Below, one piece after another: positions 9,891 through 20,004 of a stretch of 64,000 bases of DNA. Origin of the DNA: Maribacter luteus (GTDB taxonomy: Bacteria > Bacteroidota > Bacteroidia > Flavobacteriales > Flavobacteriaceae); contig NZ_WKJH01000024.1 of the NCBI RefSeq assembly GCF_009674825.1, positions 186,001-250,000 on the forward strand. The letters run 5' to 3'. The position numbers and the translations under genes are program-made. The notes below the pieces were generated by a model that saw only the letters and a list, made by a program, of their open reading frames with translations, did no database searches and was not told where the DNA came from. Every line of letters starts with the position of its first letter. The stretch's first letter is position 1.

Positions 9891-9925
9891 AAGTGCCGCC
9901 CATCTCATCATTCAGGGCGGCACTT
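9891..9925 (-). terminator. Rho-independent terminator between EEP gene and metallophosphoesterase gene
   Basis: Perfect 11-bp arms AAGTGCCGCCC (9891-9901) and GGGCGGCACTT (9915-9925). On the minus strand a run of seven T follows. It lies directly after the EEP gene and would limit expression of the metallophosphoesterase gene. Confidence 0.85.
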
Positions 9926-9933
9926 AAAAAATA

Positions 9934-10803
9934 TTATTGGAAACGTACATCTACCAAAATGGGGAAATGGTCGGAGATATATTTATTTCCCCTTTGACCA
10001 TCAACGGTATGGTGTTTCAAAATAGTCACATCCCCACTACTGAAGATGTAATCTATTCGCTCCCTTTCCTCATCGGGTTCCAACGCAAACCCGTTAAAGG
10101 TGTACGAAGGACCATAAACCTTTTTTGCCCGTGCCTTGCTATCCAAGATCTTTACGTTGGCTTCTTTCTCATCAACAAGTTCGGAATAAGGTGCTGCCGA
10201 AGGCGGAAAGTTAAAATCCCCACTGATCAAGAACGGTTCCGCTTTAGCTATCTTTTGAACCATTTTCTTTAAAAGCTTTGCACTTTCCAAGCGAGCGGTC
10301 TCCCCTTTATGATCAAAATGGACATTAAAAAAGTAAAACTCCTTTCCTTTACCCAAATGTTTCAACTTTACCCATGTTACAATACGAGGCAAAGCGGCGT
10401 CCCAGCCTTTTGAATTCACCTTTGTTGGTGTTTCCGACAACCAAAACGTACCATTATCCAATAGGTCGAAGGTTGTTTTCTTATAAAAAACAGGGCAAAA
10501 TTCGCCTTCATCTCCCCCATTCCTGCCTATGCCCACATGATCATATTCAGGTAACCTTGTTACCATATCATCCAACTGACTTTTTATAACTTCCTGTGCA
10601 CCAAAAACATCCACATCAAAAAAACCGATGCTGCTGCAAAGCCAGTCGCGCCTATTCTCCCATATGTTGATACCGTCATTCGGACTGGCATATCGAATGT
10701 TAAAGGTCATTGCTTTTATGTCGGAAGAATCCTGTGCAAATGTGTTCTGAGAACCCACTATAAAAAACAAGATAAAAAGTCTATAAATCATCTTTTTTTC
10801 CAT
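9934..10803 (-). CDS. Secreted endonuclease/exonuclease/phosphatase-family enzyme
   Basis: Protein of 289 residues with a signal peptide (about 1-23, ending NTFAQ). The EEP fold shows MTFNIRYASPNDG, the metal-binding Glu in FGAQEV, FFNVHFDHKG, LISGDFNFPP, RIDYIFSS and the terminal SDHFPI. The family includes DNases, sphingomyelinases and inositol-polyphosphate phosphatases. A secreted version inside a SusC/SusD operon most likely cleaves a phosphate ester or diester in an imported substrate. The exact substrate is not readable. It is 13 bases downstream of susD. Confidence 0.9.
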   Translation of the reverse strand: MEKKMIYRLFILFFIVGSQNTFAQDSSDIKAMTFNIRYASPNDGINIWENRRDWLCSSIGFFDVDVFGAQEVIKSQLDDMVTRLPEYDHVGIGRNGGDEGEFCPVFYKKTTFDLLDNGTFWLSETPTKVNSKGWDAALPRIVTWVKLKHLGKGKEFYFFNVHFDHKGETARLESAKLLKKMVQKIAKAEPFLISGDFNFPPSAAPYSELVDEKEANVKILDSKARAKKVYGPSYTFNGFALEPDEERERIDYIFSSGDVTILKHHTVDGQRGNKYISDHFPILVDVRFQ

Positions 10804-10816
10804 TTTATTATTCGAA

Positions 10817-12550
10817 TTATTCCCAACCTGGGTTTTGGGTTAAATTTGGATTCAATTGTAATTCTACCCTAGGAATTGGATATAGATAATCCCTTTCTTC
10901 ATTAAAAGATCTGACATTGAAATCTGGTTGGGGATTGATCAGGTTTTTTTCGTCAAAATAGATATCAGAACCAATTTTGATATATTGAACACCTGTCATT
11001 TGTCCGGAAGGCTCATCCCCTTCAAATAAAACCACATCAACGTTTCCATCTGAATCCATATCATATTCACCAGTTCCCGGAAAATACAATCCTCTCAAAG
11101 GTTGGGTCAATGTTTGTCCGGATTTCCATCGAACAATATCATTCCACCTATGGTTTTCCATATAAAGTTCGATCCTACGCTCTCTTCTAATCTCAAGAAT
11201 TACACCTTTATTTGTGCCTTCGACCGTAGGATATTGATCTTCCAAAAATGGATCTGGATCACTATTGGCATCGTTTAGGCTCAAGGCAGGCATGCCTACC
11301 CTCTCACGTAACAATTGTATGGAGGCGTCCAAATCGGATTGATCCAATGTTCCCAATTCCGCCTTGGCTTCCGCATAGTTCAACAAAACTTCGCCGAACC
11401 TTAATAGAGGTAAATCACCTATAGACTCATCATAGGTATCATAAACCGGTTCGGTCACATATTTTGTTAATTGATAACCCGTCATTGTTGCACCTAGATT
11501 AGGAACCAACTCCATACTTTCTCCCTTTCTTGTGTAACCGGGAGTTCTTATGGTCTGTGCTAACCGGGGATCCCTCCCCTGAACCTCTTCAGTAAAAAAC
11601 AGCTCATCATATCCGGCATTATCGGTAAACCTCGACCCATCGTCCATCAAATAACTGTTCACCAAATCCTTGGGCATTCCCGGTCTCCCATAGGAAGACG
11701 TGGTGGTGTAGTAATTTACATTGTGGTCCACGGCCACTGTTTGTGTAAACTGCCTACTTAAAATAACCTCGGCGATCTGTGCATCGTGTGAATTGAACAG
11801 GTTCATGTAATCCGCTTCGATACTTCCCGTACTATAAACGGAATAAGGAGAGTCCTCCATCAAATCCAAGGAAGCCTCCATAGCGACATTGAGGTATACT
11901 TCATAACCCGTAATACCCCGATACTTCTCATAGGTTCCCTCATAAAGGCCCACCCTAGACTTTAGCGCAAGAGCACTGTACTTCGTAATGCGATACGCCT
12001 GAACCTCTTCGTTCAAATTACTTACCGCCTTGTCCAAATCTTCCAAGATCTTGTTTGCTATGAACTGCCTACTTTCTCTCGGAGCTTGAAGACTTTCTAA
12101 GTCATCTGCCTCAATAGTACCTTCATAGTAAGGAACTTCGCCAAACCTTTTCAGTTTTTCGAAATAAAAATAAGCCCTGAAAAAATAGGCTACCCCACTG
12201 TAGTGTAATTTAGCGGCTTCATCTTCACATTTCTCATAATTTTCAAGAAAGTAATTAATATCCCTAAGGTATTCCCAATCCCATCCACCTCCAGTGGTCG
12301 GTATGGTTCTGGCACCACGCATTTCTTCACTCAACGTAGTTGCAACTATATTATCAGCCGTTTCGTCACCGTCATATATAGAGGTACTGGGAAACATTCT
12401 ATAGAATCCGTTGGTATAGAGTAGTAAATCACTGGATTTTAAGAAGAAATTCTCAGGAGTCACATCTGAAAGTGGTTCCTTGTCTAAAAACTCATCACTA
12501 CATCCCGACAATAATAGGATACAGATCAATAATAAATAATTAAATTTCAT
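10817..12550 (-). CDS. SusD/RagB-family outer-membrane lipoprotein
   Basis: Protein of 577 residues starting with a lipoprotein signal (LLLICILLLSGC, lipobox Cys near residue 17). SusD features include FLDKEPLSDVTPENFF, the TPR-like helices around YFFRAYFYFEKLKRFGEVPY, PLLRFGEVLLNYAEAKAELG and the C-terminal RRERRIELYMENHRWNDIVR and PIPRVELQLNPN. It caps the SusC channel and binds substrate at the cell surface. It starts 11 bases after the susC stop, as in a translationally linked pair. Confidence 0.96.
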   Translation of the reverse strand: MKFNYLLLICILLLSGCSDEFLDKEPLSDVTPENFFLKSSDLLLYTNGFYRMFPSTSIYDGDETADNIVATTLSEEMRGARTIPTTGGGWDWEYLRDINYFLENYEKCEDEAAKLHYSGVAYFFRAYFYFEKLKRFGEVPYYEGTIEADDLESLQAPRESRQFIANKILEDLDKAVSNLNEEVQAYRITKYSALALKSRVGLYEGTYEKYRGITGYEVYLNVAMEASLDLMEDSPYSVYSTGSIEADYMNLFNSHDAQIAEVILSRQFTQTVAVDHNVNYYTTTSSYGRPGMPKDLVNSYLMDDGSRFTDNAGYDELFFTEEVQGRDPRLAQTIRTPGYTRKGESMELVPNLGATMTGYQLTKYVTEPVYDTYDESIGDLPLLRFGEVLLNYAEAKAELGTLDQSDLDASIQLLRERVGMPALSLNDANSDPDPFLEDQYPTVEGTNKGVILEIRRERRIELYMENHRWNDIVRWKSGQTLTQPLRGLYFPGTGEYDMDSDGNVDVVLFEGDEPSGQMTGVQYIKIGSDIYFDEKNLINPQPDFNVRSFNEERDYLYPIPRVELQLNPNLTQNPGWE

Positions 12551-12561
12551 AATGCGTGTTT

Positions 12562-15500
12562 TTAAAATTGTATTGAAATACCCATTGAATAAATCTTTGA
12601 AAAAGGCACTGTTTGTGCCGTACTCCTATTTGCGGAAGTAGAAGGTGAATTAAGGTTCACTGAGTTACCAGCGGCTTCCGGATCAATATAATCAGTCAGC
12701 TTGGTAAATGTCAACAGATTCTCACCACTGAAATAAACCCTCAGCTTGTTGAAAGGTAAGCGGTCTATTATCTTGGAAGGAAGTGTATACCCCAAGGTTA
12801 TGTTCTTCATTCTGAGGTAAGATATATCCTGTAAATATCTATTGTTAACGGCACCAAGGGCATCACTTTCGGAAAGAGCTATATACCCGAACATCCTAGG
12901 GAAGTATGCATCCGTGTTTTCAGGAGTCCAAATATCATTGGCCAAATCTTTTCGTATGAACGAATCATAAGGTCGGTTGTACATGGCCCAAAACAATCTT
13001 GAGTCACGATCTGGATACCAATCCTGTTTTCCAACCCCTTGAAAAAAGGCGGATATATCAAAACCTTTATAATCCGCATTTATCTTAAAGCTATACAGGT
13101 ATTGTGGTGCTGTATTCCCTATAATCCTGCGGTCACCCGAATTATCCAATGTATTTTCCCCTTCATCGATTACCCCGTCATTATTCAAGTCCATATACTT
13201 GACATCCCCAGGTTGGAGTCCTCCTGCAGCAACAATTCTATTGGAGACCCTTGTCTGGTCCGCATGTGCCGCAACTTCGTCCGCTGTTTGAAAAAGGCCA
13301 TCAATGTGATATCCCCATAACTCACCAATGGTCATACCTTCATAATAATCCAATAAACTATTGGTAGGGTTATCAAACTTCGTAATCTTGGTTTTTGAGT
13401 TGGATAAGGAACCAACAATTGAAAAATTGAACGTATCGTTACCCAATTCAAAAGAATCATTATACCCTAAAGACCATTCGAAACCTCTAGTCTGTAGATC
13501 TGCTGCGTTTTCCTGGGGAGAAGCTGCCCCCAATACACTTGGCAAAGTGGCTCCTTGAGTAAGCATGCCTTCCGTATCCCTTTGAAACCAATCAAAATTA
13601 GTCGTCAACCTATTTTGAAAAAAAGAAAGGTCAATTCCTAGGTTTAAGGTTTTTACCTCTTCCCAAGTAATTTCATTTGGATTCAAGCTTGGTGACTCAA
13701 TATAATCCAAGGTGCCCCCGTCGATAGCGTAACCGGTATCAATATCCTTGTTCAAGGTAGGTATATAGGCATAATCATCAATGTTCTGATTTCCTAAAGA
13801 CCCGTAAGAAGCCCTCAATTTAAATTGATTTATTGTATTGCTTTCTTTTAGGAATTCTTCGTTGGAAACAATCCATCCTGCAGAAACAGATGGGAAAAAG
13901 CCCCATCGATAATCAGATGGAAACCTTGAAGAACCATCGTATCGCCCATTAAGCTCCAATAGATATTTCTTTTTGTAATCATAAGAAAGTCTATAGAAAA
14001 GACCTTGTAATCCCCAAGCTGAAGCACTACCATTGGCTTCTGCATTGGAAGTAGCCAAGCCTAATGAATTTAGGTCGTCCGATATACTGTTCAGTTTACT
14101 CGCCTCAATATTCTTAACATCATAAGACTCCTGATTGAAACCTACCATAGCACTTATAAAATGATCTGATAGCTGTTTTCGATACTCCCCATACACGTTA
14201 AAAGCATTGTAACTTGATTGGCTGTTGTATTCGGTCAACCTATCGCTTCCCATAATACCGACTTCATCAGTAAATATCGAATACGGTATTCTCGTAGATC
14301 TTTGATATCTATTGTACGTCATTTTTCGCAGGGCATAACTTGTTGTTATTTCCATACCCTCAAAAGGCGTAATGATGGCTGTTGCGATATTCGAAAACTC
14401 TTGATTATCAGTTTCCTGTTTTGATTTACCATGCAGAAGTGCGGCATAAATCCCATCCCCTACCGTATAGTTATTCAATTCGGTCCTCCAAAGGGCATTA
14501 CCATCCGGATTGACCGGTACATAAGCCGGTAAGGCATGTACCCATATCAAGCTGCTCCAAGGATTCGAATAATTACCGTATTGACTACCCCCATGTTGTA
14601 TATCATTAGAGCGATTGTACTGCATATTATTACTAAAGGTCAACCAATCTTTTGCATCAACCTCCAATTTCCCCCTAAGGTTATATTGCTTGAAAATATC
14701 ATCCTGTACTTTTAGTATTCCAGTAGATTGATAGTTTCTGTATGAGAAAAAGGTCCTCACTTTTTCCGATCCTCCAGAGAGTGAAACATTCGTAATATTG
14801 GATGGTGAATTTTTCCTGAAGAACGTATTCCACCAATCGGTTGCCCCATAATGTACGTATTGCTCCCTACCGTTGCGTATATCGGTTATAACCCTTGCCT
14901 TTGATGGATCTTGGGAAACCTCAAGAAGTGCAGCGTAATCTTGTTCGGTATACCCCGTATACGATCTTCCTACGGCCGTCCTAAAGGCTTCGTCGACCAA
15001 CATTGTGGACTTATAGGGGTCCGTTAAGAAATCCGTATTCATCGTGGGCGAACTAAAGGCCGTCGTATGATTCACATTAATCGTAAAGTCTCCTTTCTTG
15101 GCTTTTTTAGTAGTTACCAATACCACCCCAAACGCTCCTCTGGCTCCATAAACCGCAGATGCCCCAGCATCCTTTAAAACACTTATGGCCTCAATATCAT
15201 CTGGATTCAAGTTGTTGATATCCCCTTCAACCCCATCTACCATGACCAATGGCGAACCACCGTTTATTGTGGTAAATCCACGAATGTTAATCCTTGGTGC
15301 GTCTCCTGGTTTTCCACTGGTCTGAACAATATTAAGCCCAGGACTCGCTCCTTGCAACGCATTTGCGGCATTGGATAATGGTCGATTTTCAATAGTTGCG
15401 ATATCTACCTTGTTGACGGCGTCGATTAGTTTCTCCTTACTTTTCTTTCCATAACCAACTACAACAACCTCATCCAAAGTATTGGAACCCGATTTTAATT

Positions 15501-16059
15501 CAATGACGATATTTGAACCTACTGTTTCCGTAATCTCCTGCATTTCAAAACCTATGTAGGTTATCTGGATTGTTGCCGAAGCACCAGAGATTTTAAGGGA
15601 AAAATTGCCGTCAAAATCAGTAGTGGTACCATTATTGGTTCCTTTTTCCATAATAGTGGCTCCTGGCAATGGATTCCCATCACTATCAACTACCAACCCT
15701 TCAATAGTGCCTTGCTGTTCTGCACTTCCTGTTTTAGGGCTTTCTGCAACCAATACATGGTTTTTATCGATTCTATAAATGAAATTGGCCTTTTTTGATA
15801 AACTTTCCAGTACTTTTTCCAATGTACTATTTTCTTGGACAACTGAATATTTTATTTCATTCTTCAGTACAAATTGACCATAACTAAATTCATAATCGGT
15901 TTTTTGTTCCAACTCGGAAAAAATCTGAACAAGCCTAGCATCTTTAAGTTTAATACTTATATTTGGCTCATTTGAACTGCCGGAAGCATAGACCCCTATA
16001 AAGCATAGGAATGCCAATATTGACAGTTTAGGTTTAAAATAATTAAAATCTATTTTCAT
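12562..16059 (-). CDS. SusC/RagA-family TonB-dependent receptor with STN domain
   Basis: Protein of 1165 residues. After a signal peptide there is an STN domain (about 30-105, SIKLKDARLVQIFSELEQKT), a carboxypeptidase-like beta-sandwich (GLVVDSDGNPLPGATIMEKG), the TonB-linked segment LDEVVVVGYGKKSKEKLIDA, a plug (PLVMVDGVEGDINNLNPDDI, VLKDAGASAVYGARGAFG) and a 22-strand-type barrel ending KIYSMGISIQF. The STN domain makes it the input for the FecR encoded upstream. The partner SusD follows. Together they import a ligand that the two phosphoesterases downstream probably modify. Confidence 0.97.
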   Translation of the reverse strand: MKIDFNYFKPKLSILAFLCFIGVYASGSSNEPNISIKLKDARLVQIFSELEQKTDYEFSYGQFVLKNEIKYSVVQENSTLEKVLESLSKKANFIYRIDKNHVLVAESPKTGSAEQQGTIEGLVVDSDGNPLPGATIMEKGTNNGTTTDFDGNFSLKISGASATIQITYIGFEMQEITETVGSNIVIELKSGSNTLDEVVVVGYGKKSKEKLIDAVNKVDIATIENRPLSNAANALQGASPGLNIVQTSGKPGDAPRINIRGFTTINGGSPLVMVDGVEGDINNLNPDDIEAISVLKDAGASAVYGARGAFGVVLVTTKKAKKGDFTINVNHTTAFSSPTMNTDFLTDPYKSTMLVDEAFRTAVGRSYTGYTEQDYAALLEVSQDPSKARVITDIRNGREQYVHYGATDWWNTFFRKNSPSNITNVSLSGGSEKVRTFFSYRNYQSTGILKVQDDIFKQYNLRGKLEVDAKDWLTFSNNMQYNRSNDIQHGGSQYGNYSNPWSSLIWVHALPAYVPVNPDGNALWRTELNNYTVGDGIYAALLHGKSKQETDNQEFSNIATAIITPFEGMEITTSYALRKMTYNRYQRSTRIPYSIFTDEVGIMGSDRLTEYNSQSSYNAFNVYGEYRKQLSDHFISAMVGFNQESYDVKNIEASKLNSISDDLNSLGLATSNAEANGSASAWGLQGLFYRLSYDYKKKYLLELNGRYDGSSRFPSDYRWGFFPSVSAGWIVSNEEFLKESNTINQFKLRASYGSLGNQNIDDYAYIPTLNKDIDTGYAIDGGTLDYIESPSLNPNEITWEEVKTLNLGIDLSFFQNRLTTNFDWFQRDTEGMLTQGATLPSVLGAASPQENAADLQTRGFEWSLGYNDSFELGNDTFNFSIVGSLSNSKTKITKFDNPTNSLLDYYEGMTIGELWGYHIDGLFQTADEVAAHADQTRVSNRIVAAGGLQPGDVKYMDLNNDGVIDEGENTLDNSGDRRIIGNTAPQYLYSFKINADYKGFDISAFFQGVGKQDWYPDRDSRLFWAMYNRPYDSFIRKDLANDIWTPENTDAYFPRMFGYIALSESDALGAVNNRYLQDISYLRMKNITLGYTLPSKIIDRLPFNKLRVYFSGENLLTFTKLTDYIDPEAAGNSVNLNSPSTSANRSTAQTVPFSKIYSMGISIQF

Positions 16060-16103
16060 ATTAAGTGTTGTTTATATTTTGACATTCGACGCTTATAATT
16101 GAG

Positions 16104-16123
16104 GGGTCTGTAGCAGCAGACCC
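16104..16123 (-). promoter_or_regulatory. Leader hairpin between fecR and susC
   Basis: GGGTCTG (16104-16110) and CAGACCC (16117-16123) form a perfect 7-bp stem with a 6-base loop in the 74-base gap between fecR and susC. On the minus strand it is not followed by a T run. It is better read as an mRNA processing or stability element that could raise SusC expression relative to FecR. Confidence 0.5.
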
Positions 16124-16133
16124 TTCTCCGTTT

Positions 16134-17060
16134 CTATTGGTTTTTAAAATTGGCTTCTATTTCATTGGTTTGGATTTTGGTTAGTTTTAATTCACTGATA
16201 TAATTGATCGTATTCAATATGTCCTCCAAAGATTCTTCTTGGGCAATGGTCAAGGTCATTTGAACATTTTTTGTCCTTTCCTTTATAAACGTGATATTCA
16301 CACCAAATCTAGATTCTAAATATTTGGCTAAATCAACCATTCTAACTTCATTAAACTCAGCCTTATTCTTATACCAGGATGTGTACAGATTGTGATCTAT
16401 TTCGGTAGTTTTAAAAGATTTTGACATTGAGCTGTATTCAACCCTCTGGTTAGGTTTTAATTTTACGGCATTGACACCATTGGAAACTTGAACGAGACCT
16501 GTAGCTACCGTAACATCAATAACAGAATCGGTTTCCTTTATATTAAAACTAGTTCCCAAAACCTTTGTACTTATTGATCCTGTCGTAATGATGAAAGGCT
16601 TTTGTTCATCCCTTGCTATTTCAAAAAAGGCTTCACCATCCAACTCTGCAAGTCGTACTCCCTTATGATTATTGTCAAAACGTAATGAACTGTTTGCGTT
16701 GAGCGTAATTAGGCTTCCGTCTTCAAGTTTGGTGGTTTTAAAGGTTTCGGAATTGTTCGTAATCACTATGGCATTCGAAATATCCATATTGTAAAAAAAT
16801 GTTCCTATACCTATTAGGATTACTATCGAGGCCGCTATCCTCATCCATGTTCCTGTAGAAACTTTTTTGTTTATATGACCTTCAATGTTACCAAAGACTT
16901 CTTCTTCGATCCTTTTCTTATTGTCATCGTTTTTAAAAACACTTGCTGTTGAATGTGAAATTGCGAAGTCTTGGAAATCATTTAGTATTTTTTCCTCTTT
17001 CGGCGAAGTTTTTCCTTGCAGATATTTATCTAGAAGCTCTTTGAATTGTTTTTCGGTCAT
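16134..17060 (-). CDS. FecR-family anti-sigma factor
   Basis: Protein of 308 residues. The N-terminal anti-sigma segment (LDKYLQGKTSPKEEKILNDF) is followed by a transmembrane helix near 88-108 (WMRIAASIVILIGIGTFFY), the FecR domain (FKTTKLEDGSLITLNANSSL, AFFEIARDEQKPFII) and a C-terminal DUF4974-like region (LAKYLESRFGVNITFI). It lies between the sigma gene and the STN receptor gene, the standard three-part surface-signalling order. Shorter than the first FecR (387 residues). Confidence 0.94.
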   Translation of the reverse strand: MTEKQFKELLDKYLQGKTSPKEEKILNDFQDFAISHSTASVFKNDDNKKRIEEEVFGNIEGHINKKVSTGTWMRIAASIVILIGIGTFFYNMDISNAIVITNNSETFKTTKLEDGSLITLNANSSLRFDNNHKGVRLAELDGEAFFEIARDEQKPFIITTGSISTKVLGTSFNIKETDSVIDVTVATGLVQVSNGVNAVKLKPNQRVEYSSMSKSFKTTEIDHNLYTSWYKNKAEFNEVRMVDLAKYLESRFGVNITFIKERTKNVQMTLTIAQEESLEDILNTINYISELKLTKIQTNEIEANFKNQ

Positions 17061-17152
17061 GTCTAATGTTCTAATACTATATACCAGAACATCACCGTCA
17101 CACGTAAAAAAAATTGATTATTTTAAAAAAAGGGAAACATAGGGTTTGGCAC

Positions 17153-17710
17153 CTATATGGTAAGTTCCCGCTTTATACGGACTATAGCATTGGAAATATG
17201 GGTTTCCACGGTCCTTTGGGAGATATTCAACATCTTCGAAATTTCAGCGTTTGCCAAACCTTCTTTTCTACTTAGGAGAAATACCTGATTGCATTTTTTC
17301 GGAAGCTTTTCCACGGCTTTATGGATCTTGGACTCTGTTTCCTTAACATATATTTTTTCCAAAGTCCCATCAGCATCAGAAGTACTCAATCCTTCCAAAA
17401 ATTCCTCTGGAACGATATTCATCTTTGTATCCCTCAAAACTTTGAAAACCTTAAATCTTGTTGCCTTAATGATGTAAGCTTCTATGTTCTGATTAAGAAT
17501 CTTATTTCTTCTTTCCCAGAGATCTATCCAAATCTCTTGGACAATATCCTTAGAAACAGCTTCGTCATGTAGCATACTAAAAGCCAACACATACATACAT
17601 TCCCAAAGCCTACCATATAGGATTCGGAGAGCCAATTGATCGGAATTCTTAATTCTCTCCATCAAATCGAAGGAAGAAATACGGTTAATCTTATGTTCCT
17701 GCATGGACAC
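17153..17710 (-). CDS. ECF RNA polymerase sigma-70 factor
   Basis: Protein of 185 residues. Region 2 contains SKDIVQEIWIDLWERR and KATRFKVFKVLRD, and region 4 has LPKKCNQVFLLSRKEGLANA, EISKMLNISQRTVETHIS. First gene of the locus that continues with fecR, susC and susD. It is expected to drive this operon when FecR relays ligand binding. The 92-base gap to fecR may hold a processing site but shows no terminator. Confidence 0.93.
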   Translation of the reverse strand: MSMQEHKINRISSFDLMERIKNSDQLALRILYGRLWECMYVLAFSMLHDEAVSKDIVQEIWIDLWERRNKILNQNIEAYIIKATRFKVFKVLRDTKMNIVPEEFLEGLSTSDADGTLEKIYVKETESKIHKAVEKLPKKCNQVFLLSRKEGLANAEISKMLNISQRTVETHISNAIVRIKRELTI

Positions 17711-19311
17711 AAATAAATCAAATATTTAAGTCAGGAACATTAACTAAAAGTAAAGCTTAGATTAAAGAACTGTCTCATGATGAAGGGGTATTATAATGAA
17801 AAATCCTTTTATCATAATGAATGCCCGACACCATAAATAAGGTCTTACATAAACAGTTCCAAATAAAAAATGGGTAACCGAAATTGGCTCAAAACAAGGT
17901 TTGTTTTTTTATGTTGGCTGTGTGAAATTTTGAACTATTCTAAGATGGAATCCTAAGATTCGGATTCCAGATAAAGTCCTAAAAAACATTAATCCTTTAA
18001 ATAATTCTGTTAGTTATACAAAACATATAAATTTGAAAATGTTCTAATAATCAGCGTATACGCTACCGAATACGATTTTATGTAAAAAAGTTTGAAAAGG
18101 ACCTGAAATAAGAGTTTGACTTATCAATAATCATGCGGTCTTTCCAAGAACCTCCCATTCTTGTTCTCCTTTTGTAGTTTGGTTGATTGACGTTTTATGG
18201 AATCGAAAAAAAAGAGTCTCCTTAAATCCAAACCTACATTATAATAGTTTAGTTCGCTTTAAAACCCGTCAGAAAGAATATTCAGTTTTTATGATCCGTT
18301 CAGCACGTTGCCTTTCATCATATTCCAGGCAAAGAGCTTCACTAAATAAGTCTTGGACCTAATCCCCTTTTTGGCTTTCCACTTCACTACCCCTCCCCCC
18401 TTTGCCGGGAAGTAATACTTCGCCCCCTAGCCAAAACGTGGAATCAAGTCCATTTGTAATCGGGAAGTCTAAGGAAGTTTTAATGGAGAAAGCAAACACC
18501 CATTAAAATTCATTTGTGTTTAAATAAAAATGATGATCATTACGTAGCTAATACCATATTTACCATATAACAATAATTCCTTAAGCCCTTTCATTACCGA
18601 AAAGACATTTGATAACCATTACGAAAAACACCATGAAGCCGATGTAAACAATCTGACAGGTTCAGTAAAGTGTACGCCAATAGAATAGAGCCGTATCGAA
18701 ATCATTATTTAGAAAGGGCTTATTGACAATAATTATGCGTTATACAACAATACTGCCCAAAATTCCAATCACAGTTTCTTCTTGCATTGTCTTTCGCCTG
18801 AGGTAGAAAGAAATTGGAGAATTGACAACACGTGATTTTGGCTGATATCATCAATTCAAAGAACAGTTTCCATTTCAGTCGTTAAGTTGTTCGGCTATGG
18901 ATGGGCTTGATTGCCCCTGGATGAATACAAAAATCTTGAAATTATTCCAATCGAAGATTCCCATACCCCACTTACGGAAATCAAAAAACCAATTCTCACT
19001 CCTGATTTGAGGGAACACTACTATATTATTGACTATCGAAAAGCCCGACCAAAAATCGAAGAAGGTTTCTGCGAAATTATACTGTGAATTTGCAAACAAA
19101 AATATGAAATAAAAATAAGTGATATCTGTATAAACCCCATCGTAAGATATTGGCCAAGGATAACCGTCCCCATATAATAATCTTAGCCAAATATTAAAAC
19201 CTTTATTATTTCCATCTACACAACATTTAATCCCCTATTCACATCTTTTATTGCGGTGAAAAATGATGTTCATATACCTTGCTGATGATTTAACCCCAAA
19301 GATTACCACGA
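17711..19311. other. 1.6-kb gene-poor region with repeat B and decayed coding pieces
   Basis: No intact gene is supported. It contains repeat B copy 1 (18240-18475). On the plus strand around 18930-19087 a frame reads IPIEDSHTPLTEIKKPIL and DLREHYYIIDYRKARPKIEE before a TGA, which looks like a gene remnant I cannot name. The rest is AT-rich and shows nothing further. Confidence 0.5.
18240..18475. repeat. Dispersed repeat B, copy 1
   Basis: Aligns with 21688-21915. The best-conserved block contains CATCATATTCCAGGCAAAG followed by AGCTTCACTAAA and AGTCTTGGAC. On the minus strand both copies encode KLFAWNMMKGNVLNGS with a stop at the same place, so this is probably the 3' end of a decayed gene of unknown family. 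Confidence 0.6.
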
Positions 19312-20004
19312 ATGAAATTGAGAAGTATAATTGTAGACGATTCATACATACAGCGGATGGCCGTGGCCAAATTAGTTGACAACCACCCAAACCTGGAAAT
19401 GGTAGCGGAGTACAGCAATGCTATTGAGGCAAAGAACGGGATAAACAACAATGATATCGACCTTATTTTCTTGGATGTGGAAATGCCGATCATCAATGGT
19501 TTTGATCTTTTAGAATCCTTGGTGAACCCGCCACAGGTAATCTTGATTACCGGCAAACCGGATTATGCACTTCGGGCCTTTGATTATGACGTAACGGATT
19601 ACCTGCACAAACCGATTACCCTCACCCGTTTCAATAATGCCGTAAAAAGGGCAATGGCCAATTATGGGAAGATGCACAAGGTTGACGGGGATGCTGAATA
19701 TATCTTCGTGAAAAGTAATTTGAAAAAGCGTAAGGTTGTCCTGAACAATATAAAATGGGTCGAGGCGCTAGGGGATTATGTCAAACTGGTAACGGATGAG
19801 GCCAATATCGTAATACTCTCTACCATGAAATCCTTTGAACAACAGTTGCCAGAGGATAAATTCCTGAGAATCCACAAATCCTATATTGTAAATCTGGAAA
19901 AGGTCGAAAAGTTCAATAGTAAAAAAGTTGAAGTTGCTGGAAGACTGATACCATTGAGCCGAAACAAAAAAACGGAATTGATGGAGGCACTTAATGGCGT
20001 TTAG
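19312..20004 (+). CDS. LytTR-family response regulator
   Basis: Protein of 230 residues. The receiver domain (1-115) has the acidic pair VDD at 8-10, phospho-acceptor Asp55 in FLDVEMP, Thr80 in LITG and Lys100 in LHKPI. The C-terminal LytTR DNA-binding domain (about 125-228) includes KWVEALGDYVKLVT and FLRIHKSYIVNLEKVEKF. No histidine kinase is adjacent, so it is an orphan here; 7TM or LytS-like kinases elsewhere usually pair with this type. It stands alone in decayed DNA but its frame is intact. Confidence 0.93.
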   Translation: MKLRSIIVDDSYIQRMAVAKLVDNHPNLEMVAEYSNAIEAKNGINNNDIDLIFLDVEMPIINGFDLLESLVNPPQVILITGKPDYALRAFDYDVTDYLHKPITLTRFNNAVKRAMANYGKMHKVDGDAEYIFVKSNLKKRKVVLNNIKWVEALGDYVKLVTDEANIVILSTMKSFEQQLPEDKFLRIHKSYIVNLEKVEKFNSKKVEVAGRLIPLSRNKKTELMEALNGV

